Shown here piece by piece: positions 8,409-15,776 of a stretch of DNA of 64,000 nucleotides. Position 1 is the stretch's first letter. Each line of letters begins with the position of its first letter. The DNA comes from JASLDZ01 sp038226305. Lineage in GTDB: Bacteria > Pseudomonadota > Alphaproteobacteria > Caulobacterales > Caulobacteraceae. The notes under the pieces were generated by a model. It was given only the letters and a program-made list of their open reading frames with translations. It was not told the origin of the DNA and made no database searches. The translations under genes and the position numbers were made by a program. The stretch is from the NCBI GenBank assembly GCA_038226305.1, contig JBBRQN010000002.1, forward strand, positions 200,124 through 264,123, given 5' to 3'.

Positions 8409-8924
8409 CTAGAAGCGGGCGGGGATGTGGAAGGGCGTGGCCGACTCGGCGAAGTCGGCATCGCCCATGCCGGCCACGGCGGCGCTCATGCGGCCTTCGC
8501 GCGCCAGCCGGGCGTCTGCCAGGGCCACGATGCGGCGGTTGGGCGAGGCGGTGGGCGAGGCGCGACGCAGGGCGCGGGCGATGTCGGCCTCGGGCGCCTG
8601 CGGGTTGCGGGCGCAGGCGATCACGAACGCCGCGGCGGTGGAGCGGCTGATGCCCGCCCAGCAGTGGATCAGGATCGGGCTCTCCCCGTCCCAGTCTTTT
8701 GCGAACGCCAGAAGGTCTTCGACGGTTGCAGCGCTGGGGGCGGTGAGGCCTTCGATCTCCTCGTCGATGTCGTTCACCTCCAGCCGCAGCATCCGCTCGT
8801 GCGCCACCCCGTCCGGGCGCGCGGGCAGGGAGCCGGGTGAGAGAAGGGTGATCAGGTGCGACGGGCCGCGCCTGGCGATCTCGTCGGGAACGGCGGCCAG
8901 GGAGCAGACGGCGATCTGGGGCAT
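8409..8924 (-). CDS. Protein tyrosine phosphatase-like protein
   Basis: A 171-residue cysteine-based phosphatase of the dual-specificity/tyrosine phosphatase fold. The signature loop is HCWAGISRS (Cx5R with His before Cys and Ser after Arg), and a possible general-acid Asp lies upstream in DIDEEIEGL. The substrate is unknown: protein, inositol and nucleotide phosphates are all possible in this superfamily. It lies 17 bases after the HD hydrolase gene and 9 bases before the NrtR-like gene, which indicates one transcript. Confidence 0.85.
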   Translation of the reverse strand: MPQIAVCSLAAVPDEIARRGPSHLITLLSPGSLPARPDGVAHERMLRLEVNDIDEEIEGLTAPSAATVEDLLAFAKDWDGESPILIHCWAGISRSTAAAFVIACARNPQAPEADIARALRRASPTASPNRRIVALADARLAREGRMSAAVAGMGDADFAESATPFHIPARF

Positions 8925-8941
8925 GGCTGCAGCTTCTACCC

Positions 8942-9604
8942 CTATTCGGTGGCGAAGGCCGAGTCGGTCTCGACTGCGCTCAGGGCATCCATCAGAAGCG
9001 CGAACCGCTCCAGATAGCGCGTCTGGGCGAGGGAGGCGGGTTCAGGGGAAACCTCCACCCGCAGGCCCTGCGGCGGCTCGCCGAACAGGGCGCGGGCTTC
9101 GGTCACCGAGAAACCCGCCAGATGCACGGCCTCATAGTAGGCGCTCACCCGGTCGGCCGCCTTGATCAGCGCCTTGATCGGCGCGGGAGACGTGGGCGGC
9201 AGGCCGAAGCGCAGGTGCACCGCAGTCTCTAGCCTCGCCTCGAAGTCCTTGTAGTTGATCCCGAGCGCCGCCTTGAAGGGCGAGATCATGTCCCCGATCA
9301 CATACTCGGAAGCGTCGTGCAGCAGCGCCGCCAGCCGCCACTTCGGTGAGAGGCCCGGCTGCAGATGCGCCGCCACATCCTCGACCACCACGGAATGCTG
9401 GGCGACGGAAAAGGCGTGCTCGCCAATGGTCTGCCCGTTCCAGCGGGCCACCCGGGCGAGGCCGTGGGCGATGTCCTCGATCTCCACGTCTAGCGGGGAG
9501 GGATCGATGAGGTTCAGGCGCCGGCCAGACAGCATCCGCTGCCAGGCGCGGGGCTCAGGGGGGCGGGCGGGAGACCTTGGGGAGCGAGCGGAGGCTCTGG
9601 CCAC
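8942..9604 (-). CDS. HD-domain (YfbR-like) nucleotide phosphohydrolase
   Basis: A 220-residue HD-family metal hydrolase. The HD dyad is in LLHDASEYVIGDM; upstream metal-binding His residues are in GEHAFSVAQHS, and an Asp in KAADRVSAYYEA. YfbR-type members are 5'-deoxynucleotidases. The GTG at 9604 keeps the conserved-looking RAWQRMLSGRRLNLIDP stretch; a shorter start at the internal Met (9535) is possible. It is first in an operon with the phosphatase and NrtR-like genes, which suggests that all three act on or respond to nucleotide pools. Confidence 0.82.
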   Translation of the reverse strand: MARASARSPRSPARPPEPRAWQRMLSGRRLNLIDPSPLDVEIEDIAHGLARVARWNGQTIGEHAFSVAQHSVVVEDVAAHLQPGLSPKWRLAALLHDASEYVIGDMISPFKAALGINYKDFEARLETAVHLRFGLPPTSPAPIKALIKAADRVSAYYEAVHLAGFSVTEARALFGEPPQGLRVEVSPEPASLAQTRYLERFALLMDALSAVETDSAFATE

Positions 9605-9674
9605 CTGATGGGCTCCTGACGACGGCAGACGTGACGCGCCGTGTCGCCTATCCGTGCCCGCGGATCAACGCGGC

Positions 9675-10466
9675 TCAGCGATTGGAGACGTTGCGATCCA
9701 CCAGCCGGCGCAGGTCGCGATACCGGTCCCGGCCGTGGTGATCCTCGTCGTCTGTCGACCGGGAGGTCTCGACGCCCAGCACCAGCGGGCCACCCACGGG
9801 GCCCCGGGCGACGTAGCCGGCGGCGTGGTGACCCTGTGGCCCGGCGGTCTCCGAAGCCAGGAGGTAGCTCGCGTCGATGGACCGCTTGCCGAAGAAGCCG
9901 CCCTTGATCTCCACGCCCTTGTCGTGGGCGTTGATGACGGCGGTCTTGCCATTCCAACCCCCGTGGATCACCGCGCCCTTGCCCCGGGCGTCGATGTCTT
10001 GCCCGAAGGCGCGGATGTGGGCGCCGTCGTGGCCCTCCGTGTCGATGTGGATGCCGGGCAGGTTGATGGTCACGTGCTGCCGGCGACCCTTGTCTTCCTC
10101 GGTGGTGTTGGCGTGGTCTGTGGCGGTCGCGACCTCCTGATCGGGAACGGCTGCGGGCACCTGCGCCTTCAGCTCGGCCTCGGGTGCGTTCAGGGCGGCC
10201 TGGGCGTCGGTGCCGTTCAGGTCGAGGAGGCTCAGCCGCGCCTCGCGGCCGTCGGTGTCTGTGTAGCGGCAGCTGCGGCCGTTGGCGGCCACTTCGATGC
10301 GGTTCAGAGCGCCCTCGTGCTCCGGACAGGCGAGCCGCGCTCCGACCGACACGGCATGATCGGAATGATTGCGCCCCTTGCCCAAGGGCGCCGGGTGGCA
10401 CGCAGTCAGCAAGAGGGCGCTGAAACCCGCGAGGGCGACCGGCGTTTTGGTTCGGCTGAGGCGCAT
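9675..10466 (-). CDS. Putative lipoprotein, paralogue of the 11542-12324 protein
   Basis: A 263-residue secreted protein with a lipoprotein signal (FSALLLTAC, lipobox Cys about residue 23). It has no recognised domain. Segments aligning with the protein at 11542-12324 include LNRIEVAANGRSCRYTDTDG and GYVARGPVGGPLVLG. The start at 10466 (MRLSRTK) was chosen because it places the basic n-region directly before the hydrophobic core; the longer frame begins 13 codons upstream. The C terminus is rich in charged residues (STDDEDHHGRDRYRD). It is probably anchored in the envelope; function unknown. Confidence 0.7.
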   Translation of the reverse strand: MRLSRTKTPVALAGFSALLLTACHPAPLGKGRNHSDHAVSVGARLACPEHEGALNRIEVAANGRSCRYTDTDGREARLSLLDLNGTDAQAALNAPEAELKAQVPAAVPDQEVATATDHANTTEEDKGRRQHVTINLPGIHIDTEGHDGAHIRAFGQDIDARGKGAVIHGGWNGKTAVINAHDKGVEIKGGFFGKRSIDASYLLASETAGPQGHHAAGYVARGPVGGPLVLGVETSRSTDDEDHHGRDRYRDLRRLVDRNVSNR

Positions 10467-10594
10467 GGGCGATCCGGGTCGGGTGTTCGTTTGATCTGGA
10501 GCCACCCATCTGTCGCCCCGGCTCTTGCGGCGACAAGTGAATTCGGGGCAACCCGCCTGTGAGGGCGGGTGCCCGCTCGAGGGGAACCAGGGTC

Positions 10595-11506
10595 ATGGGC
10601 TGGACGGCGCGCGACATGCCGGGGCTGGCGGGAAAGCGCGCCGTGGTCACCGGCGCCACCAGCGGTCTGGGCTTCGAAACGGCAGCGGCCCTTGCGGCCG
10701 CCGGGGCCGAGGTGGTGCTCGTGGGGCGTGACGAGGCGCGCGGCGCGGCCGCCATCGCCCGGCTGCGCGGCCGGGCCGGGCGCGAGCTCCTGCGCTTCGA
10801 GGCCTGCGACCTGGGCGATCTGGTCAGCGTGAAGCGGCTGGCCGCCCACCTCGCGGCGGGAGCGCCGATCGACATCCTGGTGAACAATGCCGGCGTCATG
10901 GCCCCACCCCTTCGCCGTACGACCCCCCAGGGCTTCGAGCTGCAGATGGCGGTGAACTTCCTCGGTCACTTCGCCCTGACCGGCTGGCTCCTGCCCCGGC
11001 TGCAGGCCGGGCGAGGCGCGCGGGTGGTCAACCTGTCGAGCCTCGCCCACATGACCGGCGAGATCGACTTCGACGACTTCCAAAGCGAGGCCTATTCGCC
11101 CTTCAAAGCCTATGCCCGGTCGAAGGCGGCGATGCTGATGTTCAGCCTGGCGATGCAGCGCCGTGCCCGGGAGCGCGGCTGGCCCGTCACCGCCTATGCC
11201 GCCCACCCCGGTTGGGCGCAGACCGGGCTGATGGCCGCCGAGCCGCAGACGCAGGATCTCTTGAAGGGCGCGATCCGGTTTCTGTCGCCCGTCATGGGGC
11301 AGTCCGCAGCCGAGGGGGCCCTGCCGACCCTGTTCGCCGCCGCCGCTCCCCAGGCTGTGCCCGGCACCTACTACGGGCCGGATGGGCTGGGCGAACTGCG
11401 CGGATCCCCCACGCCCGCCAAGATCGCCCCCTTCGCCCGGGACGAAGCCGCGCAGGACCGGTTGTGGCAGCTGGCCGAAACCGCCGCGGGCATACGCTTC
11501 GGCTGA
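10595..11506 (+). CDS. SDR family oxidoreductase (retinol/protochlorophyllide reductase-like)
   Basis: A 303-residue SDR with the cofactor motif TGATSGLGFETA, NNAGVM, catalytic Ser in NLSSLAH and the YARSK dyad. The pattern and length resemble the retinol dehydrogenase/protochlorophyllide reductase-like group of NADP-preferring enzymes. The ATG at 10595 starts near the Rossmann fold; a GTG at 10559 would only add a low-complexity leader. It stands alone on the plus strand, flanked on both sides by minus-strand paralogous lipoprotein genes. Substrate unknown. Confidence 0.88.
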   Translation: MGWTARDMPGLAGKRAVVTGATSGLGFETAAALAAAGAEVVLVGRDEARGAAAIARLRGRAGRELLRFEACDLGDLVSVKRLAAHLAAGAPIDILVNNAGVMAPPLRRTTPQGFELQMAVNFLGHFALTGWLLPRLQAGRGARVVNLSSLAHMTGEIDFDDFQSEAYSPFKAYARSKAAMLMFSLAMQRRARERGWPVTAYAAHPGWAQTGLMAAEPQTQDLLKGAIRFLSPVMGQSAAEGALPTLFAAAAPQAVPGTYYGPDGLGELRGSPTPAKIAPFARDEAAQDRLWQLAETAAGIRFG

Positions 11507-11541
11507 CGGAAACCCGTGCGCTGCCGCCCCTGGTCGTCAGA

Positions 11542-12324
11542 TCAGGCGGGTTTGACGTTCAGCTTCATCAGCTGGTCCACGTCGTCGTCGTGCCGATCGC
11601 CCTTGTCGAAGCCGTGGTCGCCCTTGGCGTAGCGGAAGGTGGCGACCACGAGCTTGCCCTGCGGCGGACCCTTGGCGACGTAACCGACCACGTGGAAGCC
11701 CTGCGACGAGGGCTTGCCGCCCACCAGCACGTAGACGAGCTCCACGCCGCGATCCTTGGCGGGGGTGGCCGACGCCGCGGCCGCCTTGTCGTCGTCGTCC
11801 TGATCGTCGGCCTTGTCTGTCTTGGTCTTGTCGGAGTCGATGGTCATGCCCATCAGGCGCACGTGCGACTTGCCGCCGCTCTCGTCCACGTGGAGGAACG
11901 GCATGTCGACCTTGGTGGACTTGTTCCCCGTGGCGTCGCGGTCCGTGATCACCTGGATCGTGGCCTTCTGGGCCACGCCCGGAAGCTCGCCGTCGAGTTC
12001 GGCGCGCAGGGGTGCGAGCGCGGCCTTCGCGTCTCCGGCGTTGTCGGTCAGCGCCAGGTGCACGAGGCCCTTTTCCGACTTGTAATCGCAGCTGCCGCCG
12101 TCGGCCGCCGCGCCGGTGCGGGTGAGCGAGCCCACCTCGGCCGGACACTCCAGCTTGTCGGAGACCGAGACGGCGCCCGGCATGGCCTCCGATGTGGCCA
12201 CATGCACGCCGCCACCGCCGCCGCCCGCGAAGTTCGCCTGAGCAAGCGGCTTAGGGTTGCAGGCGGCTAGGCCCCCCACGGTCACGAGGCCGAGGACGAG
12301 GGCGGGAAGGCTGGCCGTGCGCAT
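11542..12324 (-). CDS. Putative lipoprotein, paralogue of the 9675-10466 protein
   Basis: A 260-residue protein with a clear lipoprotein signal peptide (VTVGGLAAC, lipobox Cys about residue 22). It shares with its neighbour at 9675-10466 an order of matching segments: LTRTGAAADGGSCDYKSEKG, then a repeat-like AALAPLRAELDGELPG, and later GYVAKGPPQGKLVVATF. A Lys/Asp-rich linker (DKTKTDKADDQDDDDK) separates two putative domains. No known domain is recognised. Both copies face the same way and are separated only by the SDR gene, as expected of a tandem duplication with an insertion or inversion. Confidence 0.7.
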   Translation of the reverse strand: MRTASLPALVLGLVTVGGLAACNPKPLAQANFAGGGGGGVHVATSEAMPGAVSVSDKLECPAEVGSLTRTGAAADGGSCDYKSEKGLVHLALTDNAGDAKAALAPLRAELDGELPGVAQKATIQVITDRDATGNKSTKVDMPFLHVDESGGKSHVRLMGMTIDSDKTKTDKADDQDDDDKAAAASATPAKDRGVELVYVLVGGKPSSQGFHVVGYVAKGPPQGKLVVATFRYAKGDHGFDKGDRHDDDVDQLMKLNVKPA

Positions 12325-12406
12325 CTTGGGAACTCCTGATCGTTGGCCCGAGGGTCAGCCGAAGCGGTGGATCAGGCCAGTGAATTCGCGGTAACGGCCG
12401 CCGAGC

Positions 12407-13273
12407 CTACATGCCGGGGCGGATCGTCTCCCGCCGCGCGAGGAACGCCAGCCGCTCGAACAGGTGCACGTCCTGCTCGTTCTTGAGGAGGGCGCCGTGC
12501 AGGGGCGGGATCAGCTTGGCGGGGTCGCGCTCGCGCAGCACGCTCTCGTCGATGTCCTCCACCAGGAGCAGTTTCAGCCAGTCGAGAAGTTCGGAGGTGG
12601 AGGGCTTCTTCTTCAGCCCAGGCGCTTTGCGGATATCGTAGAAGATCTTCAGAGCCTCGGCCACGAGCTTGGGCTTGATGCCGGGGAAGTGTACCTCGAC
12701 GATCGACCGCATGGTCTCGTCGTCGGGGAAGCGGATGTAATGAAAGAAGCAGCGGCGCAGGAACGCGTCCGGCAATTCCTTCTCGTTGTTGGAGGTGATG
12801 ATCACCACGGGGCGGATCACCGCCTTGATCGTCTCGTCGGTCTCGTAGACGTAGAATTCCATCCGATCGAGCTCCTGCAGGAGGTCGTTGGGGAATTCGA
12901 TGTCTGCCTTGTCGATCTCGTCGATGAGCAGAACCGGGCGGGCCGGGGCGTCGAACGCTTCCCACAGCTTGCCGCGCTTGATGTAGTTCTTCACGTCCTT
13001 CACCCGGGCATCGCCCAGCTGGCTGTCGCGCAGGCGGGTGACGGCGTCGTATTCGTAGAGCCCCTGCTGGGCCTTGGTGGTGGACTTGATGTGCCAGGTG
13101 AGGAGCGGCGCCCCCAGCGACTTGGCGATCTCATAGGCGAGAACCGTCTTGCCGGTGCCGGGCTCGCCCTTGATCAGCAGCGGGCGCTCCAGGGCGATGG
13201 CTGCGTTCACGGCCACCTTCAGGTCGTCGGTCGCGATGTAGTTTTCGGTGCCCTCGAAGCGACGGTCAGCCAT
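12407..13273 (-). CDS. MoxR-family AAA ATPase
   Basis: A 288-residue AAA+ ATPase with Walker A GEPGTGKT (about residues 37-44), Walker B LLIDEIDKAD, sensor 1 in VIITSNNEKELPDAFLRRC and an arginine-finger region. The pattern fits the MoxR subgroup (APE2220/CoxD-like), chaperones that usually work with a von Willebrand factor A protein. No VWA gene is adjacent here: the upstream neighbour is a membrane glycosyltransferase-like gene. The partner may be elsewhere in the genome. Confidence 0.9.
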   Translation of the reverse strand: MADRRFEGTENYIATDDLKVAVNAAIALERPLLIKGEPGTGKTVLAYEIAKSLGAPLLTWHIKSTTKAQQGLYEYDAVTRLRDSQLGDARVKDVKNYIKRGKLWEAFDAPARPVLLIDEIDKADIEFPNDLLQELDRMEFYVYETDETIKAVIRPVVIITSNNEKELPDAFLRRCFFHYIRFPDDETMRSIVEVHFPGIKPKLVAEALKIFYDIRKAPGLKKKPSTSELLDWLKLLLVEDIDESVLRERDPAKLIPPLHGALLKNEQDVHLFERLAFLARRETIRPGM

Positions 13274-13359
13274 TCAGCGATCCTTGGAGCCTGCGCCCTG
13301 CGGCGGCGTCATTGTACGTCGCACACCGTAGAGACGCAGCGCCCGCGCGCCAAGCCGCC

Positions 13360-14934
13360 CTAGCGCGGGCAATCGGGCCGCACGGCGTAGAGCGTCTCCA
13401 CCGTGCCGCGCCACAGGTTGCGCGCATCGGCCGAAGCCAGAGGCCTGACCATCGAGAGGCACGCGGCCAGCTTGCCGTCGCCATAGCCGCCCCGGGCCGT
13501 GTGGGCGGGGTCGAGCATGGCGGAGAAGTCCACCACATAGCGCAGGCGGCGCTCGCGCACATAGTCGGCCAGGGTCGGCGGGCTCAGGTGGGGCAGGATC
13601 GCGTCGTTCACCAGCCCATCCAGATTCACCACTGGCCGGGCGGCGAAGTAGGAAACGAGCCCCACGTTCCAGCCGCCCACGGGGGCCAGGGCAGGGGTGC
13701 GGCGCAGGGTGAGTCCCGCCTCGCGCATGGAAGTCTGGGCGGGCCACAGGGGCTTGAGGCTGGCCAAGGCCGAGATCGCCACGAACAGGCCCGCCGCCAC
13801 CAGGGCGGCCGTCCGCCACCTCACCGCCAGCGGGCCGATGACGGCTGCGGCGAGCAGGGCGGCGGGCACCAGGAGGTTGGCCGCATACCAGGGCTGCGTC
13901 GCCTCGGTGTTGCGACTGTAGAGCCCGACGTAGAGGCACAAGGTCAGCGCCGGGGCGGCGACCAGCAGGAGCGCCTCGCCACGGATCCGGCGGGTCAGCA
14001 CCGCCCAGGCCGACAAGGCTGCCAGCCCGCATGCCACCACGAGGGTCTGAAGGGTCTGGGCGGCGATCAGCGCCAGCGGCGACGGGGCGGCCACGCCCAG
14101 CACCAGCAGTGCGGGTCGGGTGAAGCCGTTGCCCGCATGCGCCGACCAGTGCGCCTTCACCGCCGCGCTCGCCTGAAGAAATCCGCCGCTCACCGCATGG
14201 GTGTGCAGAAGCACGAGGCCAAGGCCCACGACCGATCCGAACAGGCCCGCGGCAGGAGTGAGCGCATCGCGCCAGGAGAGCCGACCCAGCGCCACGCGCA
14301 GGGCCTGCACCAGAAAGATCGCCCCCGGAACGATGCCGAAGTCTGACCGGGAAAGCATGCCCAGAAGCCCGCAGGCGAAGGCGATGGCCAGGACGGCCGC
14401 GCCCCTAGGCGGGGTGGATCGCAAGGCGAGGAAGCTGACGGCAGCCGCGAACAGCAGTGCCAGAGGGCCTTCCATGATGAACGCCGGAAGGGCCAGGGCG
14501 GCGGGCCCCGCGAAGATCACCGCCACGCCTGTGACGGCTCCACGGCCCCAGATGCGCATCGCCGTCAGCGCCGTCAGCCCACAGGCAACCGCGGTGCAGG
14601 CCGCCCCCACAAGGCCCGAACCCCAGAACACCGACCGGAGCCCGGCACCCGGCGCCAGCGTGTAGACGGCGGAAAGTAGGTAGCCCCACAGGAGATGAAA
14701 TCCTGTCGTGGGAGCCACGCCGTCGAACGTCCACCGGCCCAGCGTCGCATGCGCCTTGGCGAGGACGAGGTAATAGAACGCATCGTCCGGCACCATCTGG
14801 ACGATGCGCCCCTCGCCGCCGACGGCGATGAACGTCAGCCGCGCCAGCGCGACGAGGCCGATCAGCCCGCCCGCGATCAGCGCCAGCCGCAGTTGCGACG
14901 CACGATCGGCGTTGTCTTCACCTGTCTCTTGCAT
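13360..14934 (-). CDS. Polytopic GT-C-like membrane glycosyltransferase
   Basis: About 524 residues with roughly ten to twelve membrane helices. After the first helix comes PDDAFYYLVLAKAHA. An acidic pair at this site is typical of GT-C enzymes (PMT/ArnT-like), which use polyprenyl-phosphate sugars at the periplasmic face. A soluble C-terminal part of about 100 residues follows the last helix. Homology beyond this topology is not certain. The start at 14934 (MQETGED) is preferred over 14985, which adds an Arg-rich leader. The acceptor is unknown. Confidence 0.68.
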   Translation of the reverse strand: MQETGEDNADRASQLRLALIAGGLIGLVALARLTFIAVGGEGRIVQMVPDDAFYYLVLAKAHATLGRWTFDGVAPTTGFHLLWGYLLSAVYTLAPGAGLRSVFWGSGLVGAACTAVACGLTALTAMRIWGRGAVTGVAVIFAGPAALALPAFIMEGPLALLFAAAVSFLALRSTPPRGAAVLAIAFACGLLGMLSRSDFGIVPGAIFLVQALRVALGRLSWRDALTPAAGLFGSVVGLGLVLLHTHAVSGGFLQASAAVKAHWSAHAGNGFTRPALLVLGVAAPSPLALIAAQTLQTLVVACGLAALSAWAVLTRRIRGEALLLVAAPALTLCLYVGLYSRNTEATQPWYAANLLVPAALLAAAVIGPLAVRWRTAALVAAGLFVAISALASLKPLWPAQTSMREAGLTLRRTPALAPVGGWNVGLVSYFAARPVVNLDGLVNDAILPHLSPPTLADYVRERRLRYVVDFSAMLDPAHTARGGYGDGKLAACLSMVRPLASADARNLWRGTVETLYAVRPDCPR

Positions 14935-15019
14935 CCAGCCCCCGCTGTCGCGACGGCGACGGCCGCGAGCGGGGGAAGTGAGCATCCCCGCCCGCGGCGA
15001 TCAAGGCCGGCCCGTCGGC

Positions 15020-15214
15020 TCAGGTAATGTGCTTGGCCGATACGGGGTCGCTGGCGGGGAACGTCTCTTCCAGGCCCTCGTCGAGGAGTTCGTCTTCGCG
15101 GGTGGTGGCGGGGGCGTCGGCGGCGTGACCGGCGGGGAGGGGCTTTGCGGGGGCCGCGCCCGTCGCGGTCGGCAGCGGTTGAGACGCAGGTTTGCGATCG
15201 GTCATGGGGGTCAT
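15020..15214 (-). CDS. Small protein with FPASDP motif
   Basis: A 64-residue protein with a disordered Pro/Ala-rich first half and the C-terminal motif LDEGLEETFPASDPVS, which recurs at the end of many short proteobacterial proteins of unknown function. The ATG overlaps the stop of the acidic protein gene by four bases (ATGA), so the pair is translationally coupled. It inherits the EcfG promoter at 15739-15763 and is therefore probably a general stress protein. No catalytic residues are visible. Confidence 0.72.
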   Translation of the reverse strand: MTPMTDRKPASQPLPTATGAAPAKPLPAGHAADAPATTREDELLDEGLEETFPASDPVSAKHIT

Positions 15215-15690
15215 TCCTTGTAGCCGAGGGCGGCCAGCTCTTCGTCGGACACGTCGTCCGGTTCGAGGTCGGCGAGGGTTTCGCCGGACTCCAGCTTCGC
15301 CAGATCGTTGGCGTCGCCCATGGAGATCACCTCGGCCTCGTTGGCCGAATGGGTGGCCACGCCGTCGGCGTCGTCGCGATTGGGAAAGTCGCGGTCCGAG
15401 GTGAAGTCGACGATGTTATCGGTGGCGAGCGGGCTAACCTCGGCGTTGTCGTCGTCCAGATCGTCCTCGTCGGCGGCACCGTCCATGCCCGAGAGAGTCT
15501 CGTCGTCCAGGTCGGCGGCGTCGGCCTCACCGCTCTCGTCGTCGGTGTCGCCGTCTCCGAGCGCATAGGTGGCGTCGAAGGTGTCGCGCTTGATGTCTGC
15601 GTTGGTGGGCTCGCCGAAATTGTCGTCGCCCTCGGTGAGGGTCTCGTCGAAGGCTTCGGCTTGATCCTGATCGTCTGTTTCGAGGGTCAC
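15211..15690 (-). CDS. Extremely acidic small stress protein
   Basis: A 159-residue protein with 55 Asp/Glu and only 6 Lys/Arg, so it is strongly acidic and probably largely disordered. It ends in a conserved-looking tail (LEPDDVSDEELAALGYKE). There are no membrane helices or known domain. It is first of a two-gene unit behind a perfect GGAAC-N16-CGTT element, so EcfG-type sigma factor probably switches it on in stress. Its composition would suit a nucleic-acid mimic, chaperone-like or ion-binding role; that is speculation. Confidence 0.72.
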   Translation of the reverse strand: MTLETDDQDQAEAFDETLTEGDDNFGEPTNADIKRDTFDATYALGDGDTDDESGEADAADLDDETLSGMDGAADEDDLDDDNAEVSPLATDNIVDFTSDRDFPNRDDADGVATHSANEAEVISMGDANDLAKLESGETLADLEPDDVSDEELAALGYKE

Positions 15691-15738
15691 GGGCGCGTTC
15701 CTGCAGAAGGCCGCCGGACAAGCCGGCTTCCTTCGTCA

Positions 15739-15763
15739 AACGGCTGGGGGAGGCCCCTGTTCC
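15739..15763 (-). promoter_or_regulatory. EcfG (general stress sigma) promoter
   Basis: On the minus strand the sequence reads GGAAC, 16 bases, CGTT, an exact match to the alphaproteobacterial EcfG/SigT -35/-10 consensus. The expected start site lies about 40 bases before the acidic protein ATG at 15690. The same exact spacing occurs ahead of ecfG, phyR and the DUF883-like gene in this window. Confidence 0.8.
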
Positions 15764-15776
15764 GCCGCGTGCAGCG

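Noticed and set aside
7191..8840. A 549-codon plus-strand frame across the NrtR-like and phosphatase genes
   Set aside because: The opposite strand encodes proteins with clear motifs (LMP-FTL winged helix, HCWAGISRS). The long frame is a by-product of high GC at third positions.
15058..15082. GGAAC-N16-CGTC on the plus strand resembling an EcfG promoter
   Set aside because: It lies inside the minus-strand small FPASDP gene, faces no nearby plus-strand gene, and the -10 box has a mismatch. It is probably chance.
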